From a virus, in the IMG/VR virus record IMGVR_UViG_3300028831_000260, positions 1 to 33,001 of that record: a DNA stretch of 33,001 bases. The stretch is one strand, 5' to 3'. Below the pieces are notes generated by a model. The model did not search any database. It had not been told where the DNA came from and worked only from the letters and a program-made list of their open reading frames with translations. A program made the position numbers and the translations under genes. Shown here in pieces: positions 15,276 through 23,267 of this stretch. Every line of letters starts with the position of its first letter. The first letter of the stretch is position 1.

Positions 15276-16883
15276 GTGCCGGTTGTCACGACCCGCCCCA
15301 ACGCCACCCTGCAGCTGGGGAGCTGGACGGTCACCGGCGCGGCTACCGCGCACGCCGCGCTGTCCGACGAGCTCGACACCACCTACGTGTCGCACACGAG
15401 CCGGTGCCGGCTGGACACCCAGGTGTTGAAGCTCCAGCTCGGTGACATCTCCATCCCGACCGGGTCGAAGATTTTCAGTGTGCAGATGCGGGTGCGGGTG
15501 TGGCGCAACACCACCAGCTCGCAGCCCCTGTGCATCCTCATTCTTGTTTCGAAAATCATCCGGGTCAGTTTCACGCTGAACGTGTTGAAACTGGTCAAGC
15601 TAGTGTTGTCTTTCCTGCTCCCCCGGGTGCCGGTCACGAGCGTATGGACGACGTTCACCCAGCCTGCGTTGCTTCAGCACCCCGATGGTGGTGAGTGGAC
15701 CCAGGCGTCGTTCAATGACTTTGAGTACCACCTGGGTCGGGAATCGACGGGGACCACCCTGCAGGTGGCGGCGATTTATGCCGATGTGAACTACAACGAG
15801 CGTCCCGTGGGGACCCCCACCGGTCCGACGGGGACCATCACTGACACGACCCGCCCGTTGGTGACCTGGACCTACTCCGATCCCGAGTCGGACCGGCAGG
15901 AACAGTTCCAGGTGCGGGTGTTCAACTCCGCGCAGTACACCGCGGGGGGGTTCGATCCGGTGACCGCGGTCGCGGTCACCGAGTCGGGTTGGACCAAGGG
16001 TGAGGATCTGTCCTGGACGGTGAACCGGGACTTGGTGAATGCCACCTACCGGGCTTATCTGCAGGTGCAGCAGGTGTGGGAGGGGTTGGGCACCCACCGG
16101 TCGGTGGTGGCGTTCACGGGGTGGACGCAGAACGTGCCCGGCCCCGGCACCCCCATCCTCAACGGCGCTTACGAAACATCCCTGAACAGGGTCCGTCTTG
16201 ACCTTGCCGCCGGGCCCGCACCCGCGACGGAAACCTACGACATCGAGTACTCCGACGATGCCGGGTTGACTTGGGGCTATGTGCGGGGTGGCCGGCAGGT
16301 TGTTCCAGCTGTTGGTGGCGCCGCGACCATCTATGACTACGAGTCACCCCTGAACCGGACGCGCCGGTACCGGGTTCAGGCGTTCCGCACCCTGGGCACC
16401 ATCAAGGTGGGGTCCAGTTACTCCAACACCGTCGATGTGGTCCCAGCGTCCTACAGCTTCTGGTTGAAGGACCCACTGGCGCCGTCGCTGAACATGGTGT
16501 TGCCGTTGGGTGACGACGAGTTCAGCCGCCCCCGGTCGGAGGGTGTGTTCAAACCCCTGGTCGCTGATGGCCGGCAAGCTCTCGCGGTGGTGGTGTCGGG
16601 TCCGATCTACGGCCGTGAGGGCAAGTGGGAGCTGCTATTCCCTGCCACGACCCGCTACTCCGCCTGGGCGGACGGACAGACCGCGTGGGACAAGTTTGCC
16701 GCGATCCGTTTCTCCGGTCGGGTGCTGCTGTGGCAGCTCCCCACCGGTGAGCAGTGCTACGTGGCGCTGTCCGGGGATTTCGAAACAACCTGGGATGTTC
16801 GGCTGGACGCCGCGAAGTGGCGCCGCGCGTCGATCAGCTATGTCGAGGTGGACCGCCCCGACGACCAGTCCACGACTGTCTGA
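15276..16883 (+). CDS. Minor tail protein with fibronectin-like domains
   Basis: The 535-residue protein follows the tape measure, the usual place of tail-tip proteins. Its N-terminal third is beta-rich, with an unusual basic-hydrophobic stretch at about residues 85-115 (CILILVSKIIRVSF, then LKLVKLVLSFLL). The middle has two fibronectin III-like units (PLVTWTYSDPESDRQEQFQVRVF and ATETYDIEYSDDAGLTW, then RRYRVQAFRTLG). The C-terminal third (FWLKDPLAPSLNMVLPL, YGREGKWELLFPAT) resembles minor tail proteins of actinophages. GTG 15276 is preceded by GGAGGGGG at 15262-15269. Exact role (distal tail or adhesion) is inferred from order. Confidence 0.82.
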   Translation: MPVVTTRPNATLQLGSWTVTGAATAHAALSDELDTTYVSHTSRCRLDTQVLKLQLGDISIPTGSKIFSVQMRVRVWRNTTSSQPLCILILVSKIIRVSFTLNVLKLVKLVLSFLLPRVPVTSVWTTFTQPALLQHPDGGEWTQASFNDFEYHLGRESTGTTLQVAAIYADVNYNERPVGTPTGPTGTITDTTRPLVTWTYSDPESDRQEQFQVRVFNSAQYTAGGFDPVTAVAVTESGWTKGEDLSWTVNRDLVNATYRAYLQVQQVWEGLGTHRSVVAFTGWTQNVPGPGTPILNGAYETSLNRVRLDLAAGPAPATETYDIEYSDDAGLTWGYVRGGRQVVPAVGGAATIYDYESPLNRTRRYRVQAFRTLGTIKVGSSYSNTVDVVPASYSFWLKDPLAPSLNMVLPLGDDEFSRPRSEGVFKPLVADGRQALAVVVSGPIYGREGKWELLFPATTRYSAWADGQTAWDKFAAIRFSGRVLLWQLPTGEQCYVALSGDFETTWDVRLDAAKWRRASISYVEVDRPDDQSTTV

Positions 16884-16898
16884 GTCAAGGAGACCGGC

Positions 16899-17276
16899 GT
16901 GATCGGCACATCGGCTGCGTTCCAGGCCGCGATTTCGGGCCCCCACGAGCATATCGCCCGGCTGGATGCTGTTCGGGATGGCGCGGTGGTGCGGACCCTG
17001 AACGTGCACAGCGGCGAGGTGAGCGCGGACCGGTCGGGCCGCATTCTGAGGCGCTTCACCGCGTCCGTGGCCGACGCCGAGGGTGAACTCACCCCGGAGG
17101 GCATCCGGGACCTGTTGGCCCCGTTCGGCACGACACTGCGGGGCTACCGGGGTGTGCGCATCCCCACGGTGACCGCGGTTCGGGACGTCGACGACACCCA
17201 GACGGAGTGGTCGGAGGGGACCCGGGCGGGGACCGTCGCGAACGCGCAGGGCGAACTGGTTCTAGGAAACACCTGA
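16899..17276 (+). CDS. N-terminal fragment of a DUF5047-like tail protein (split gene)
   Basis: The 125-residue protein matches the beginning of DUF5047-like tail-tip proteins: AAISGPHEHIARLDAVRDG, then DRSGRILRRFTASVADAEG, and DLLAPFGTTLRGYRGV. Its last 25 residues (TEWSEGTRAGTVANAQGELVL) look like the opening strand of a jelly-roll domain and then stop at GNT. The expected continuation (the remaining jelly roll plus the hub-like domain) is found at the C-terminus of the gene ending at 20982. GTG 16899 is preceded by AAGGAGA at 16887-16893. It may still function as a separate subunit that pairs with the other part. Confidence 0.75.
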   Translation: MIGTSAAFQAAISGPHEHIARLDAVRDGAVVRTLNVHSGEVSADRSGRILRRFTASVADAEGELTPEGIRDLLAPFGTTLRGYRGVRIPTVTAVRDVDDTQTEWSEGTRAGTVANAQGELVLGNT

Positions 17277-17418
17277 TTGTTCGCTCCCCAGCCTGGATGT
17301 CAGTTAATTGCCCCCTGCTCGCCGTGTGTCACACAAGTCGTAGATGACTGACATGTCGCAGTCATGTGTAGCCGCCGCTCCCCAGCGACCCCTCTGAACC
17401 CAGAAAGGGTGGCACGTC
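17277..17418 (+). promoter_or_regulatory. Non-coding gap with two mutually exclusive hairpins
   Basis: This A/T-richer gap lies in the middle of the tail genes. ATGTCAGT (17297-17304) pairs with ACTGACAT (17347-17354); ATGACTG (17344-17350) pairs with CAGTCAT (17359-17365, 8-base loop). The two stems share 17347-17350, so only one can form at a time. A third palindrome, GTGTGTCACAC (17324-17334), lies inside the first loop. The arrangement resembles an attenuator or RNA switch upstream of the fiber genes; function is not shown. Confidence 0.45.
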
Positions 17419-18081
17419 GTGCCCTTCAATCCCACTGCGAAGAACGCTATGTTGGACGCTCTCGACGAGAGCGCCACACAGATCACCCATATCGGTATTC
17501 ACACTTTGACGGACCCGGGGACGGGCACAAACGCGAACGCCGGTGAAGCCACCGGTGGTTCCCCCGCCTATGCCCGCCAGGCTGTCACGTGGGGCGCTGC
17601 GGCGTCGGGCCAGAAAACGAACAGTGGCGCGTTGACGTTCGACGTCCCCGCCGGAACCTACGGGTTCTTCACGATGTTCAACGCATCCACCGGTAACACC
17701 TCGAACTACCGCGGACACATCCCGTTCGGTGGGGCGAACGCGATCCGCGGGTTCTTCTCCACCGACACCACCCTGACCAACGACGCGTTGCTGTCGGTGG
17801 CGCACGGCATGTCCGATGGTGACCGGGTGCAGCTGTTCCCCGTGTTCGCCGAGGCCCTGCCCACGGGCACGGGTTTGACGGCGGGCGCGATTCTGTGGGT
17901 GGTGTCGTCGGCGGCGAACAGTTTCAAGGTGTCCACGACCCAGGGTGGCGCGGCGATCGACCTGACCGCGCTGGGTGGCGGCGAGGGGCATTTCCAGCGG
18001 GTAGTGCCGGAGGTGTTCGGCGCGCAGGGTCAGGTGACGGTCGCCGCGAGCGCGCTCGTGCTCGACCTGACGGCGTTCTGA
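17419..18081 (+). CDS. Tail fiber-type minor tail protein
   Basis: The 220-residue protein resembles a widespread small actinophage tail protein: KNAMLDALDESATQITHIGIHTL, then AYARQAVTWGAAASG, a GALTFDVPAGTYGFFTMFNAS segment, and a C-terminal beta domain (AQGQVTVAASALVLDLTAF). These are usually surface-exposed components of the tail tip. GTG 17419 follows AAAGG at 17404-17408. It and the next gene form a two-gene block with only one base between them, flanked on both sides by the 10-base repeat TTCTAGGAAA. Confidence 0.75.
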   Translation: MPFNPTAKNAMLDALDESATQITHIGIHTLTDPGTGTNANAGEATGGSPAYARQAVTWGAAASGQKTNSGALTFDVPAGTYGFFTMFNASTGNTSNYRGHIPFGGANAIRGFFSTDTTLTNDALLSVAHGMSDGDRVQLFPVFAEALPTGTGLTAGAILWVVSSAANSFKVSTTQGGAAIDLTALGGGEGHFQRVVPEVFGAQGQVTVAASALVLDLTAF

Positions 18082-18082
18082 T

Positions 18083-18550
18083 ATGGCACTGTTCGCGGTC
18101 ACGTTCACCGGGGTGTCCGTCACCGCCCAGCAGGACTTGTTCGAGGTGGTCGGCCCCACCGACGCGGTCACGATCATCCACCAGATCGTGTTGTCGCAGA
18201 CAACCGAGGTTGGGGATGCACAGGAAGAGGGGCTGGCGATCCTGCTGAAGCGGGGCCAAACCACCTCCGGGTCCGGGGGCACCACCCCCACCCCAGTCCC
18301 ATTGGAGACCGGTTCGGCCGCCTACGGTGGCGTAACCGAGGTCAACAACACGACGAAGGCCACCGCTGGCACGATCGTCACCACCCATGCGGAGGCGTGG
18401 AACGTGCGCGGCCCGTGGGTGTACCTCCCGACCCCGGAGGCCCGCCCGATCATGGGTCCGTCGACGCGGTTCACGGTGGAACTTGGGACCACACCCGCGG
18501 ACGCGATCACCATGCACGGCACTCTCCTTTTCGAGGAAGTTGGCGGGTGA
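18083..18550 (+). CDS. Conserved tail-region protein, probable virion surface component
   Basis: The 155-residue protein is beta-rich, with a pattern recurring in actinophage tail or capsid-surface proteins: VSVTAQQDLFEVVGPTDAV, a SGSGGTTPTPVPLE linker, AEAWNVRGPWVYLPTPEARP and the closing MHGTLLFEEVGG. It begins one base after the previous stop, so the two are co-translated. Precise function is unknown; in this place it is most likely part of the tail tip or its fibers. Confidence 0.68.
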   Translation: MALFAVTFTGVSVTAQQDLFEVVGPTDAVTIIHQIVLSQTTEVGDAQEEGLAILLKRGQTTSGSGGTTPTPVPLETGSAAYGGVTEVNNTTKATAGTIVTTHAEAWNVRGPWVYLPTPEARPIMGPSTRFTVELGTTPADAITMHGTLLFEEVGG

Positions 18551-18609
18551 TTTCGCCTTTCTAGGAAAATCTATGTCTTCCTAATTACGCGATGGGGGGC
18601 GGAGGCTAG

Positions 18610-20982
18610 GTGGGTCGCTACACCGCGTCCAGCGCCGCCGGCCGGGGTGTGTTCCGGCGCCTATCGGGGGTTTGGTGGCTGCGCCGCCGCCTAGTCCTTC
18701 CGGGTTACCTCCAGGTCGCTGGTCAGCTCGGGGTCGCAGCTGCGGCCGGTTCAACGACCGCGACCGCCCAGAAACGCTCGGCCGTGGTCGCCGCCGCCGC
18801 TACCGGTGCCGCTGGCGTGGCAACAGCCCGCAAGGTCGTCGCACTGGGTGGTGCCTGCTCGAGTGGCGCTGCGGCTGTGGGCGTAGCCCGCAAGAGCGCC
18901 CCCCAGGCCGCCGCTGCGGTCACCGGCGCGTCCACCACTGGTCGGGCAACGAAACGCGCCACCCCGGTCGCGGCCGGCACAGCGGGCGCCACCGGAACCG
19001 GTGCGGTGGTCAAACGCGCCACCCCCACAGGTGTGTGTGTCGCTGCGGCGTCGGGCAAAGCCACCTCGCAGGCGGGCGCGAAGTGCGCCGCCGGCCCCAG
19101 CTCCACCGCGGGCCCGGTCACGAAGCGTGTCGCGCTGGGTGGGACGTGCACCGCGGTCACTGCGAGCCGGGTCACCGCCCAAAAACGGGCCGTGGAAACC
19201 GGCCAGGCCGCTACCGGTGCCACCGGTTCCGGGGCTGCGAGCCGACGGGCCCCGCAGGCCGGTGCCGCCGCCGCAGGCCCCACAGGGGTCGCGGTCGCGC
19301 GCAAGCAGGCACCCCGCGCTGGGGTGTCCGCTGCTGGGGCCTCAGCCCAGGTCGCGGTCCGGAAAACCGCCCAAGGGGTGGGCGCGTCCACCGGCGGGGC
19401 CACCGGCGCTGGGGGCGCCGCGAAGAAGACACCCCAGGCCGCCGCCGCGGCCGCAGGTCCCGGCCCGCGGGGTGTGGCCGGGAAACGCACCGCCGCCCAG
19501 GGTGTAGGTGGTGGTGGCCCCACGGTGTGGGTGGTGGCCCGCAAGCGGGCCCCCCTGGCGGGGTTCGGGTTCGCCGGCACCGCCGCCGCCGCGCGGACCA
19601 GCGTCATCTTCAATGGGCGTGCCACCGCGGGTGCTACGACCGCCGGTGCCGCCCGCAAGTTCGCTGTGGTCGGCGGCTGCTGCACCGCCGGTGTCGGCCC
19701 CCGTGGGATCGCGGTGGCGCGCAAGCTCGGCCAAACCGGGTGGGTCACCGCTGGGGTTGGGGTGTACGCCCAGGCGGTCAAGCGGACCGCGCAAACCGGC
19801 CGGACCACCGCCGGACCCACCACCTTCGGGTTCATCATCATCGTCGGCCCGACGACGGGAACGCGGGTGTCGCCGCCGTTGGCGATCCCCGACGGCCCCA
19901 TCGCTGGGTCCCGGCTGGTGTGGGATGTGCAGCTCAATGGTGGCACCTTGCTGGTGGAAACATCCGTTGATGGTGGCGCGAGCTGGCAGACCGCGACCAA
20001 CGGTGCGGCGGTCCCCCGCCTCGTCCAGGGCGATGACCGCCCCACGCGGACTGTCCTGACCAGAGTCATCCTGTCCCGGGCGGCCGCAGCGGACCCGTCG
20101 CCGCGGCTGTTCCGGATGGAACTTGAGGTCGCGGTTGACAGTTCGGTGGAAGAACTGGTCCCCGTTGGGGTGTTCACCCTCAACGATGTGGAGATCCTCG
20201 ATGGCCCCCAAGGGCTGTCGATCGAGTTGTCGGGCGCTGACCTGTCGAGGCGGGTTTCTCGCAACCGGTGGGATGACACTTACGTCATCGACGCGGGCGG
20301 GAACTACGCTACCGCGATCCAGGAGTTGATCCGCAACCGGATGCCGGACGCGGTGTTCAATTTCGCGTCGACCCCCCGGGCCACCCCACGGTTGTTCTTC
20401 GGGGAACAGTCGTCGAACGACCCATGGGAAGACGCCCAGAAGATGGCGGAATCCATCGGGTATGAGGTGTTCTTCGACGCCCGCGGAATCTGCACATTAC
20501 GCCCGGAGCCGGACCCAGATGTGGACGATTCGGTGTGGGAGTTCAACGACACCACCCACCCCACCATCATTGAGGTGCGCCGCCGGGTCACCGATGAGAA
20601 CACCTACAACAAGGTGATTGTCACGGGGGAATCTTCGCAGAACGTGGCCCCGGTCCGGGCTGTAGCAATCGACGACGACCCAGCATCCCCCACGTACTAC
20701 TTGGGGCCGTACGGGACGGTCACCTACAGATTGACCAGCCCGCTGATCCTTGTCTACCCCCAAGCGGAGGAGGCGGCGCGGGCATTGCTGCTGCGGGTTA
20801 AGGGCGCCACCGAGGCGGTAGAGATGGACGTTGTACCGATGCCAGCACTGGAGCCGGGGGATGTGGTCACCGTCAACCGGTCCAAGTCGAGGATCGACGG
20901 CCGCTTTTTGATTGATCAGATGTCGATTCCGTGGGGCGCGGACGAGTCGATGCGGTGTGTTGGCCGCCGACAGAGACTCTGA
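18610..20982 (+). CDS. Tail protein: basic-dipeptide repeat array + jelly roll + C-terminal half of DUF5047-like hub
   Basis: The 790-residue protein has three parts. Residues about 42-405 are about 18 degenerate units of 18-22 residues, rich in Ala/Gly/Thr, each ending in a basic pair (KR or RK) and often Ala-Pro. Residues about 410-525 are a jelly-roll-like domain (GTRVSPPLAIPDG, SRLVWDVQLNGGTLLVETSVDGG). Residues about 525-790 are the hub-like part missing from the 16899 gene (VPVGVFTLNDVEILDG, GADLSRRVSRNRWDDTY, then CTLRPEPDP and VVTVNRSKSRIDGRFLIDQ). GTG 18610 directly follows an in-frame stop, with GGAGG at 18601-18605. It probably forms tail-tip structure; the repeats may be an extended stalk. 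Confidence 0.75.
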   Translation: MGRYTASSAAGRGVFRRLSGVWWLRRRLVLPGYLQVAGQLGVAAAAGSTTATAQKRSAVVAAAATGAAGVATARKVVALGGACSSGAAAVGVARKSAPQAAAAVTGASTTGRATKRATPVAAGTAGATGTGAVVKRATPTGVCVAAASGKATSQAGAKCAAGPSSTAGPVTKRVALGGTCTAVTASRVTAQKRAVETGQAATGATGSGAASRRAPQAGAAAAGPTGVAVARKQAPRAGVSAAGASAQVAVRKTAQGVGASTGGATGAGGAAKKTPQAAAAAAGPGPRGVAGKRTAAQGVGGGGPTVWVVARKRAPLAGFGFAGTAAAARTSVIFNGRATAGATTAGAARKFAVVGGCCTAGVGPRGIAVARKLGQTGWVTAGVGVYAQAVKRTAQTGRTTAGPTTFGFIIIVGPTTGTRVSPPLAIPDGPIAGSRLVWDVQLNGGTLLVETSVDGGASWQTATNGAAVPRLVQGDDRPTRTVLTRVILSRAAAADPSPRLFRMELEVAVDSSVEELVPVGVFTLNDVEILDGPQGLSIELSGADLSRRVSRNRWDDTYVIDAGGNYATAIQELIRNRMPDAVFNFASTPRATPRLFFGEQSSNDPWEDAQKMAESIGYEVFFDARGICTLRPEPDPDVDDSVWEFNDTTHPTIIEVRRRVTDENTYNKVIVTGESSQNVAPVRAVAIDDDPASPTYYLGPYGTVTYRLTSPLILVYPQAEEAARALLLRVKGATEAVEMDVVPMPALEPGDVVTVNRSKSRIDGRFLIDQMSIPWGADESMRCVGRRQRL
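18733..19824 (+). repeat. About 18 degenerate 54-66-base repeats coding Ala/Gly units with a basic pair
   Basis: Typical units read like AGAAAAGPTGVAVARKQAP or VAAGTAGATGTGAVVKRATP. The spacing of the basic pair is 18-22 residues throughout. The DNA copies differ strongly from one another, so the array is conserved as protein pattern rather than recently amplified. A long opposite-strand open frame over this stretch is a composition artefact. Confidence 0.8.
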
Positions 20983-20997
20983 CCCGGAGGGCAAGGT

Positions 20998-21720
20998 ATG
21001 AGTACACCCGCGTTCACGGGTTCCTCCGACCCTGACCGCACCGCGCGGGCCATCACCCGTGAGTCGGACCGTGCGGTTTCCGCGCCCACAGTGGAGCTAC
21101 GGCAGGGAACCATCACGGCGGTCGACAACACAACCTCGCGGGTGTCAGTCGCGTTGGGCGCGGACTCCACAGCCATCCCCGACGTGGCGCATGTGTCGAA
21201 CTATCGCCCCTCAGTCAATGATGTTGTGACGGTGCTGGTCAACGGCCCTGATGTGTATGTCCTGGACCGGGTCGGCGCGTTCGGTCCGTCGGTGATCTCC
21301 GGGGCGCAGGTGTCGACCATTTCCTCGCTCCAAACGCGCACCTCAAACTCCTATGGGGACCTCACAACATTTGGTCCGTCGCTGACCTGTGAGATTTCAC
21401 CGTCCGGTCGTCTGCTCGTCGCGTTCACCACTGTCCAATACGACGGCTCGAATTCTGTCCCCGTGGGCAACCAGCGAGGAGCGGTAACGGCCACCGCGTT
21501 CACCGGAGCAAACGTGATCAGCGCAGAGACGCAGGAAAGCAACGGACGCGACCTCACCACAGTTTTCAAAGACGACTTCCAGTGGGTGTCGTCGACTAAA
21601 ACGAATCTGCACATCGGCCTGAATCCCGGATCGACCACGGTCACCATGAAATACCGGGTTTGGGGCAGCGAGGGCGACGCCTCGTTCTCCGACCGTTCTT
21701 TGTGGGTGCTGCCGCTGTGA
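20998..21720 (+). CDS. Minor tail protein with N-terminal OB-fold-like domain
   Basis: The 240-residue protein has an N-terminal segment about residues 30-95 (ELRQGTITAVDNTTSRVSVALG, then VAHVSNYRPSVNDVVTVLVNGPDVYVLDRVG) resembling OB-fold baseplate/spike proteins of siphovirus tails. The C-terminal half is a beta-rich domain (SGRLLVAFTTVQYDG, TTVTMKYRVWGSEG) that could bind receptors or other tail proteins. ATG 20998 follows GGAGGG at 20986-20991 and AAGG nearer the start. It directly follows the hub-like gene, as spike or fiber genes do. Confidence 0.75.
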   Translation: MSTPAFTGSSDPDRTARAITRESDRAVSAPTVELRQGTITAVDNTTSRVSVALGADSTAIPDVAHVSNYRPSVNDVVTVLVNGPDVYVLDRVGAFGPSVISGAQVSTISSLQTRTSNSYGDLTTFGPSLTCEISPSGRLLVAFTTVQYDGSNSVPVGNQRGAVTATAFTGANVISAETQESNGRDLTTVFKDDFQWVSSTKTNLHIGLNPGSTTVTMKYRVWGSEGDASFSDRSLWVLPL

Positions 21721-22097
21721 TCCGGCATCCGCTGGCCCGCAGCAACCTGGACCTGACTGAGATCAAACGCGCACTTGGGTACCGGCTGGACCGGCCAGTC
21801 GAGCTGGTCGTCCAGGAGCCGGACCCGGACTCAGGCACGCCCGGTGAGCTGATCGCCGAGGACCGTGTCACCGGGGAGTGGCTGGATGTCGACCCGGTCC
21901 TTGTGGCTGACCTCGTCGCCGCCGTCCCGGAACGGGCACCGGTTGTGTCGGCGGAGGAACGGGCCCGGAACCGGTTCGACGCGGCCACGACCATCCCCGA
22001 GAGGCTCGCCGTGTTCCGCAGCTATCTGGGGGAACGGATCGACGAACAGCAACGCCGACGACAGATCCGCCGTCCCCCACCCCCCCCGCCCAGCTAG
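21717..22097 (+). CDS. Unrecognised tail-region protein
   Basis: The 126-residue protein begins at GTG 21717, overlapping the previous stop (GTGA). It is charged and mostly helical (NLDLTEIKRALGYRLDRPVELVVQEPDPD, then ERLAVFRSYLGERIDEQQRRRQ) and ends in a Pro run. The frame extends upstream inside the preceding gene, but the coupled GTG is the natural start. I do not recognise a family; context suggests a tail assembly or fiber accessory protein. Confidence 0.68.
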   Translation: MIRHPLARSNLDLTEIKRALGYRLDRPVELVVQEPDPDSGTPGELIAEDRVTGEWLDVDPVLVADLVAAVPERAPVVSAEERARNRFDAATTIPERLAVFRSYLGERIDEQQRRRQIRRPPPPPPS

Positions 22098-22112
22098 GAA
22101 GGTGGTGGCGCT

Positions 22113-22844
22113 GTGGTTGCGGTGAACGCGGCCACCCCCGCGCGGGTCAGCTCAGACAACGTCACCTCGTGTGTCACGGCTGCGTTCAATCCCCCGGCGA
22201 ACTCTCTGCTGTTGGCGTTCCCCACCGCCAACGAATCGGGGGCAACCCCCGTTTTCGCGATGAGCAACAACGGTGCGGCGACCACCTGGACAGAGCAGGT
22301 GCTGCGGGGCGAGTCGGACTCGCCTACCTTCACGGGTGGGGTCGCCGCCTACACCACCTTCTTGTCCGCGGCTCGAACGGGCATGACGGTCACTGTCACG
22401 ATCCCCGTAGCTCAAATGTTGTCGCTGAAGGTGTACGTGTTGACCAGCGTGAATGCGACCAGCCCAGTCGGTGGGGTCAACGAGGGTAACCACACGGCCA
22501 ACGGGTTCACCACCACTGGGTTCACAGTGAACGCGGCTTCGTCGTTGGGGTTTTTCGCCGCTTCATATTTCAGCGGCAGCGGGGCACTCGCCGCGCCCAC
22601 ATCATCAGACACCACATTCGACGGTTTCGGTGTTACAACCGCCTACGCCGGGGGGTCGGGCTACAAAACCCTGGGTGCGGCGGGAACGTCGGCGACGTTC
22701 AACGTCGACGCTCAAGGAACCGCGATCCCGAAGAACTGGCACTGGATCTCTCTGGAGATCCGCGACTCGTCGGCGCCCAACCTCGGCGCAGCCCCCCCAC
22801 CTCAGCACCCGATCCGCCGGCTGCGACCCCTCCTCGTCCGGTGA
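22113..22844 (+). CDS. Beta-rich minor tail or fiber protein
   Basis: The 243-residue protein is rich in Thr, Ser, Gly and small hydrophobics in alternating strands (SLLLAFPTANESGATPVFAMS, LSLKVYVLTSVN, then FFAASYFSGSG and WHWISLEIRDSS), like concanavalin- or jelly-roll-type adhesion domains. It ends in a Pro/Arg tail. GTG 22113 follows AGGAAGG at 22096-22102. It is the last recognisable tail gene and is a candidate receptor-binding component. Its stop overlaps the next small gene (GTGATG). Confidence 0.7.
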   Translation: MVAVNAATPARVSSDNVTSCVTAAFNPPANSLLLAFPTANESGATPVFAMSNNGAATTWTEQVLRGESDSPTFTGGVAAYTTFLSAARTGMTVTVTIPVAQMLSLKVYVLTSVNATSPVGGVNEGNHTANGFTTTGFTVNAASSLGFFAASYFSGSGALAAPTSSDTTFDGFGVTTAYAGGSGYKTLGAAGTSATFNVDAQGTAIPKNWHWISLEIRDSSAPNLGAAPPPQHPIRRLRPLLVR

Positions 22845-22951
22845 TGTGGTGGGCGGCGGTCGCCGCGTTGGGCGGAGTGTGGTTGGTGTTGGCGTGGGGG
22901 TTGGCGGTCCTGATCGGGCGGGTTGTGCGCAACCGGGACCGGTGGGGTTGA
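22844..22951 (+). CDS. 35-residue single-span membrane protein
   Basis: This small gene begins at ATG 22844, overlapping the previous stop. The product has one hydrophobic helix (about residues 2-25, including LGGVWLVLAWGLAVLIG) followed by RVVRNRDRWG, a positive-inside anchor. Such tiny membrane proteins are often holin accessories or unknown virion-linked proteins. Evidence is the coupled start, clean topology and fit to the operon. Confidence 0.55.
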   Translation: MWWAAVAALGGVWLVLAWGLAVLIGRVVRNRDRWG

Positions 22952-22985
22952 GCTGCACCATGAGAGCCGGGAGACCCGCAGCGTG

Positions 22986-23267
22986 ATGAACACAGCCGTG
23001 GTGGTCCTCGCGCAGGGCGGCGGCGATGTGTTCCTGCAGTACGGCGCGCTCGGGGTGGTCGCCGCGCTCGCGTTGGGTGCGGTCAAAGTCCTGTTCGGTC
23101 GGGTGGAGCAGGCCCTCGACCTGGAACGGCAACGAGCGGACCGCCTGGAGGAGGAGTTGCGCACCTTGAACCGCACCGTGCAGGAACGTTATGTCAGCAC
23201 CCTCACGGAGTCGACCCTCGCGATGGGCGAACTCCTCGACCACCTGAAGCGGGACGAGCCGCGGTGA
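22986..23267 (+). CDS. Membrane protein with coiled-coil tail
   Basis: The 93-residue product has one hydrophobic segment (about residues 15-37, FLQYGALGVVAALALGAVKVLF) and a charged coiled coil (about 40-80, LERQRADRLEEELRTLNRTV). GGGAGA at 22969-22974 fits either ATG 22986 or the in-frame GTG 22983. The stop overlaps the next start (GTGA). Holin-like topology is possible, but a separate better holin candidate exists near the amidase, so I leave the function open. Confidence 0.65.
   Translation: MNTAVVVLAQGGGDVFLQYGALGVVAALALGAVKVLFGRVEQALDLERQRADRLEEELRTLNRTVQERYVSTLTESTLAMGELLDHLKRDEPR

Larger units (their letters stand above)
17260..18568 (+). repeat. 10-base direct repeat TTCTAGGAAA flanking a two-gene cassette
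   Basis: TTCTAGGAAA occurs at 17260-17269, in the last codons of the truncated tail gene, and at 18559-18568, nine bases after the second fiber gene. Between them lie only the hairpin gap and the two fiber-type genes. The right copy is also half of an inverted repeat TAGGAA/TTCCTA (18562-18567 and 18578-18583). This could be a target duplication or a short-homology recombination junction. Confidence 0.55.

Noticed and set aside
16899-18610. Group I intron or intein splitting the tail gene
   Set aside because: The inserted stretch codes for ordinary fiber-type proteins, no intein motifs or intron core pattern are visible, and the two parts have their own starts and stops.
18723-20279. 518-codon minus-strand open frame under the repeat-rich tail gene
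   Set aside because: Low-complexity Ala/Pro sequence, the complement of an Ala/Gly-rich repeat; no start signal.
18610-22844. Diversity-generating retroelement acting on tail fibers
   Set aside because: No reverse transcriptase or template/variable repeat pair is visible in the window.
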